This document shows, one piece after another, positions 7,501 through 8,171 of a stretch of DNA of 8,171 bases (position 1 is its first letter; each line of letters starts with the position of its first letter). Location: assembly GCA_009701945.1 (NCBI GenBank), contig WLJF01000022.1, forward strand, positions 1 to 8,171. Direction: 5' to 3'. The notes beneath the pieces are model-generated. The model did no database searches. It was given only the letters and a program-made list of their open reading frames with translations, and was not told the DNA's origin. The stretch comes from Actinomycetota bacterium (GTDB lineage Bacteria > Actinomycetota > Actinomycetes > Nanopelagicales > Nanopelagicaceae). The translations under genes were made by a program, and so were the position numbers.

Positions 7501-7600
7501 CAACGTTTCGACTCTGAGAGACAATCGATGCAACAACTTCTGGCAACCATGTTGATCCATCATGGACAACGAGAATTGCAGAAACGCGTTGCGTACTCAT
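4565..7600 (-). CDS. Large membrane glycosyltransferase: GT2 domain fused to polytopic membrane region
   Basis: The 1011-residue protein starts with a GT-A type family 2 glycosyltransferase domain (about 6-240): VSAILVVHDG at 6-15, VDTGSTDGS at 39-47, the DXD-like HDDC at 93-96, and the acceptor-side motif RDDVDFGWR at 194-202. A pair of hydrophobic stretches (about 250-285), a basic linker and an acidic linker (369-373) follow. Then come about eleven likely membrane helices between 387 and 768, a roughly 210-residue probably extracytoplasmic domain (771-980), and a final helix at 980-997 with a short basic/acidic tail. The polytopic part resembles GT-C mannosyl/arabinosyltransferase layouts, but I cannot point to a sure catalytic acid; D422, D426 and E433 in the first large loop are candidates. 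Likely substrates are lipid-linked or nucleotide sugars for an envelope glycan (inference). It lies 40 nt after whiB and overlaps the DUF5719 start by 4 nt. No Shine-Dalgarno precedes its ATG. Confidence 0.85.
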   Translation of the reverse strand: MSTQRVSAILVVHDGSTWLPEVVASIVSQSRNVDQILAVDTGSTDGSAKLLKGARIPVATLDRTTGFGEAISYGVEKIAAPIEGVEEWIWILHDDCALHPAALESLLTAISERPSVVMAGPKLLGWHNRTHLLEVGISLATNGARWTGLEPNEYDQGQRDGVYEVLSVSTAGALIRRDVFEELGGFDQNLELFRDDVDFGWRVRTAGHSVVVVTDAIGYHAQAASNERRAVDVKGAFLHRPLLLDRRNAAYVLLANSSWWSIPWLSIQLLAGALLRSIGYLFAKLPGYASDEILAIATLLIHPTELLKARSARKKSRFISSRVVKTFIPSRWTQIRSSISRGFETLRARLLPEDATQTTPVTSDLTINEDEDLLTPLSTKPWRLVFARPLVAVLSILAVITIFWARHRFGAISGGALAQSPDNFKDLFKLYLESWHEIGMGSGLSTPAWVLILSGASLLTLGNVKLFVALCFIAAPFIFLLTSHNFLKRYTDNQWLSAGAALLYSLSPVSIAAVNSGRLGVLVFIALLPVFVAGLRNWVDIEKRTWRSIFAYSLFIWLLFAFNPSVLLILTGAIAFALYRDFLIAEKNYKSPLFIQRGIRRATLLTLPILLSAPGSFAIFVKPTKLLSEIGLTVAGGGANFAFFANPGGAGSLPWWCVSPIAIVLFVTFFSTTAARKFATLGLIFLLSGTLVSALVVSGNGSATGSRANASTFIAIATLLSITSAVVMFDKIRARLEQSHVNYRHISVALVLLISVAYSVTSTFWLVTAGADSPLRTTSKEILPAFLSIEKDAKTVVLRSYRSNNETTLSYYISRGSAITLGEADVAPQDLPVITQAIEGLVDNTGVTSSKTFSTYGIKYVFLKNPVSKDVVQTIDGLGGFNRTSATNAGIVWKVLKDTGRLKFVDYSGKEFILPFKGVRTYVPAPGTITLTESYSNSWQISQDGYRLAKIKNANDLPSFEVTTGGHISVIHDGTARRGWISLFLIALVTTIVLALPSGRRRSEIEDAVIA

Positions 7601-7606
7601 AAGGGA

Positions 7607-7612
7607 AACTTA
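7607..7612 (-). promoter_or_regulatory. Candidate leaderless -10 hexamer for the GT2 gene
   Basis: TAAGTT on the minus strand matches TANNNT at -12 to -7 of the GT2 ATG. The 40-nt spacer after whiB has no Shine-Dalgarno near the ATG and no convincing -35. It would allow the GT2-DUF5719 pair to be expressed apart from whiB. Positional inference only. Confidence 0.4.
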
Positions 7613-7640
7613 TCGTTTGAAACTGTGAGAGTAGCGGCGC

Positions 7641-7949
7641 TTATGCGGGGCGACGCTTGAGACGGCGACGCTCACGCTCGGAGAGGCCACCCCAGATTCC
7701 GAAACGCTCATCATGTGCGAGTGCATATTCAAGGCACTCTTGGCGAACATCACATGAGAGGCAGACACGCTTTGCTTCGCGTGTAGATCCACCCTTTTCA
7801 GGAAAGAATGCTTCTGGATCTGTTTGAGCGCAGAGTGAGCGCTCTTGCCAGGAGAGTTCAATATTCTCTCCGCTAGCTAGTTGGATAGTTGGTCCAGCAG
7901 TGGGGGCTGATGGCTTGCCAGTAGATGTTCCTTCTGGGCGGATCGGCAT
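7641..7949 (-). CDS. whiB: WhiB-family Fe-S transcriptional regulator (WhiB2/WhmD-like)
   Basis: This 102-residue protein has the four family cysteines that hold a [4Fe-4S] cluster: Cys40, Cys63, Cys66 and Cys72 (C-X22-C-X2-C-X5-C). They are followed by the turn GIWGG at 84-88 and a basic tail at 92-100 that contacts DNA in this family. WhiB proteins bind the housekeeping sigma factor region 4 and tune promoters; WhiB2/WhmD types are needed for septation in Mycobacterium and Streptomyces. Assignment to the WhiB2 type rests mainly on the neighbours (DUF3499, manB, ahcY and mtrA downstream, as near Rv3260c) rather than on a residue signature. The N-terminal 30 residues are Pro/Thr/Gly-rich and probably disordered. 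A strong Shine-Dalgarno at 7958-7963 fixes the start. It is the first gene of the minus-strand run that is visible. Confidence 0.93.
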   Translation of the reverse strand: MPIRPEGTSTGKPSAPTAGPTIQLASGENIELSWQERSLCAQTDPEAFFPEKGGSTREAKRVCLSCDVRQECLEYALAHDERFGIWGGLSERERRRLKRRPA

Positions 7950-7957
7950 ATGCGAAG

Positions 7958-7963
7958 CTCCTC
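7958..7963 (-). promoter_or_regulatory. Shine-Dalgarno sequence of whiB
   Basis: GAGGAG on the minus strand, 8 nt before the whiB ATG at 7947-7949. It decides the start, and indicates that the whiB mRNA has a 5' leader. Confidence 0.85.
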
Positions 7964-8010
7964 AAGTCATTAGGTCGCACTTCGGTGTGAAGAACGCGCT
8001 CTAGGAATGA

Positions 8011-8026
8011 ATTACACCGTTGTAAT
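8011..8026. repeat. Perfect inverted repeat over the whiB -10 region; candidate operator
   Basis: ATTACA-CCGT-TGTAAT: 6-bp arms with a 4-bp spacer, perfect. It covers the putative -10 and the adjoining part of the spacer, the position expected for a repressor operator. I do not recognise the half-site as that of a specific regulator. Confidence 0.6.
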
Positions 8027-8039
8027 CCCTCTGAGTCAA
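8011..8039 (-). promoter_or_regulatory. Candidate sigma70-type promoter of whiB
   Basis: On the minus strand TTGACT (8034-8039) is followed after exactly 17 bp by TGTAAT (8011-8016). Transcription would begin near 8004, giving a leader of about 55 nt before the whiB ATG, with the Shine-Dalgarno inside it. The -35 is one base from TTGACA. The -10 lacks the usually conserved A at its second position, which lowers confidence. Alternative: TAATTC two bases further on, with a 19-bp spacer. Two inverted repeats overlap the elements. Confidence 0.5.
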
Positions 8040-8051
8040 CCCCAAGGTTGA
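8036..8051. repeat. Perfect inverted repeat over the whiB -35 region; candidate operator
   Basis: TCAACC-CCAA-GGTTGA: again 6-bp arms with a 4-bp spacer, perfect. It overlaps the putative -35 TTGACT. Its centre is 25 bp from that of the repeat at 8011-8026, although the half-site sequences differ. Confidence 0.55.
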
Positions 8052-8054
8052 GAC

Positions 8055-8087
8055 TTTTCCCAAAAATTACGCAGGCAAGTGGGAAAA
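8055..8087. repeat. Inverted repeat TTTTCCCA-N17-TGGGAAAA upstream of the whiB promoter
   Basis: Two perfect 8-bp arms (8055-8062 and 8080-8087) separated by 17 bp, lying 15 bp or more upstream of the putative -35. It could be a spaced binding site for a dimeric regulator or an RNA hairpin ending transcription from an upstream gene outside the window. The arms are low in complexity, so chance is possible. Confidence 0.4.
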
Positions 8088-8125
8088 ATCGAAATTTTCT
8101 ACAGACTTATCGGTAAATCGAGCGT

Positions 8126-8142
8126 TTGTGAGTGGTTGTGAG
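8126..8142. repeat. Tandem direct repeat TTGTGAG with 10-bp period
   Basis: TTGTGAG occurs at 8126-8132 and 8136-8142, one helical turn apart, near the right edge. Such spacing can mark tandem regulator half-sites, but two copies of seven bases are weak evidence. No gene start is visible on either strand here. Confidence 0.25.
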
Positions 8143-8171
8143 CACTTTTTTCTAGCCCTGCAGCGATCTGA

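Noticed and set aside
7610..7861. 83-codon minus-strand frame overlapping whiB
   Set aside because: It overlaps the WhiB cysteine region in another frame, is Ser/His-rich and has no motif; WhiB is unambiguous.
7991..8002. Near-palindrome AGAACGCGCTCT in the whiB leader
   Set aside because: It has a mismatch at the fourth pair and is short; not distinguishable from chance.
8095..8115. Possible DnaA boxes (TTTTCTACA, TTATCGGTA)
   Set aside because: Each differs from TTATCCACA at two or more positions, there is no cluster, and nothing else suggests an origin.

Overview
This window looks like a chromosomal stretch from a small-genome actinobacterium of moderate GC content. The gene set is diagnostic of the phylum: a WhiB-family Fe-S regulator, a DUF3499 protein, a DUF5719 protein, an MtrA-type response regulator and a phosphomannomutase in one block. 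Tight packing, moderate GC and the absence of long spacers suggest a streamlined freshwater lineage such as acI/Nanopelagicales. That placement is an inference from gene style, not a proven assignment.

All seven recognisable genes lie on the minus strand, so transcription runs from right to left. From the right edge the order is: an upstream region with stacked inverted repeats and a candidate promoter (about 7950-8171); whiB, WhiB2/WhmD-like (7641-7949); a 1011-residue membrane protein with an N-terminal GT2 glycosyltransferase domain (4565-7600); a DUF5719 exported protein whose start overlaps the GT2 stop by ATGA (3267-4568); a small DUF3499 protein with Cys/His pairs (2863-3234); manB/pmm (1447-2826); a 97-nt spacer containing a long hairpin; ahcY (71-1351); and the first 23 codons of an mtrA-like response regulator (1-70), whose ATG directly follows the ahcY stop. 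No stretch over 300 bases lacks a gene.

From memory, the order is a compressed version of the whiB2 - Rv3258c - manB - sahH - mtrA region of Mycobacterium. The genes plausibly serve cell-envelope building and growth control. WhiB and MtrA are regulators, ManB supplies mannose-1-phosphate for GDP-mannose and glycans, and the GT2/DUF5719 pair probably acts at the membrane on an envelope polysaccharide. AhcY recycles S-adenosylhomocysteine in the methyl cycle.

I do not see a mobile element, CRISPR array, tRNA, rRNA or defence system, and nothing that clearly amounts to a new multi-gene system. The points most worth checking are: (i) three genes without a Shine-Dalgarno sequence each have a TANNNT hexamer placed for a leaderless transcript; (ii) two 6-4-6 inverted repeats sit on the -10 and -35 parts of the putative whiB promoter; (iii) AhcY is of the short, archaeal/Thermotoga-like type; (iv) a GT2 domain is fused to a large polytopic membrane region and coupled to DUF5719.
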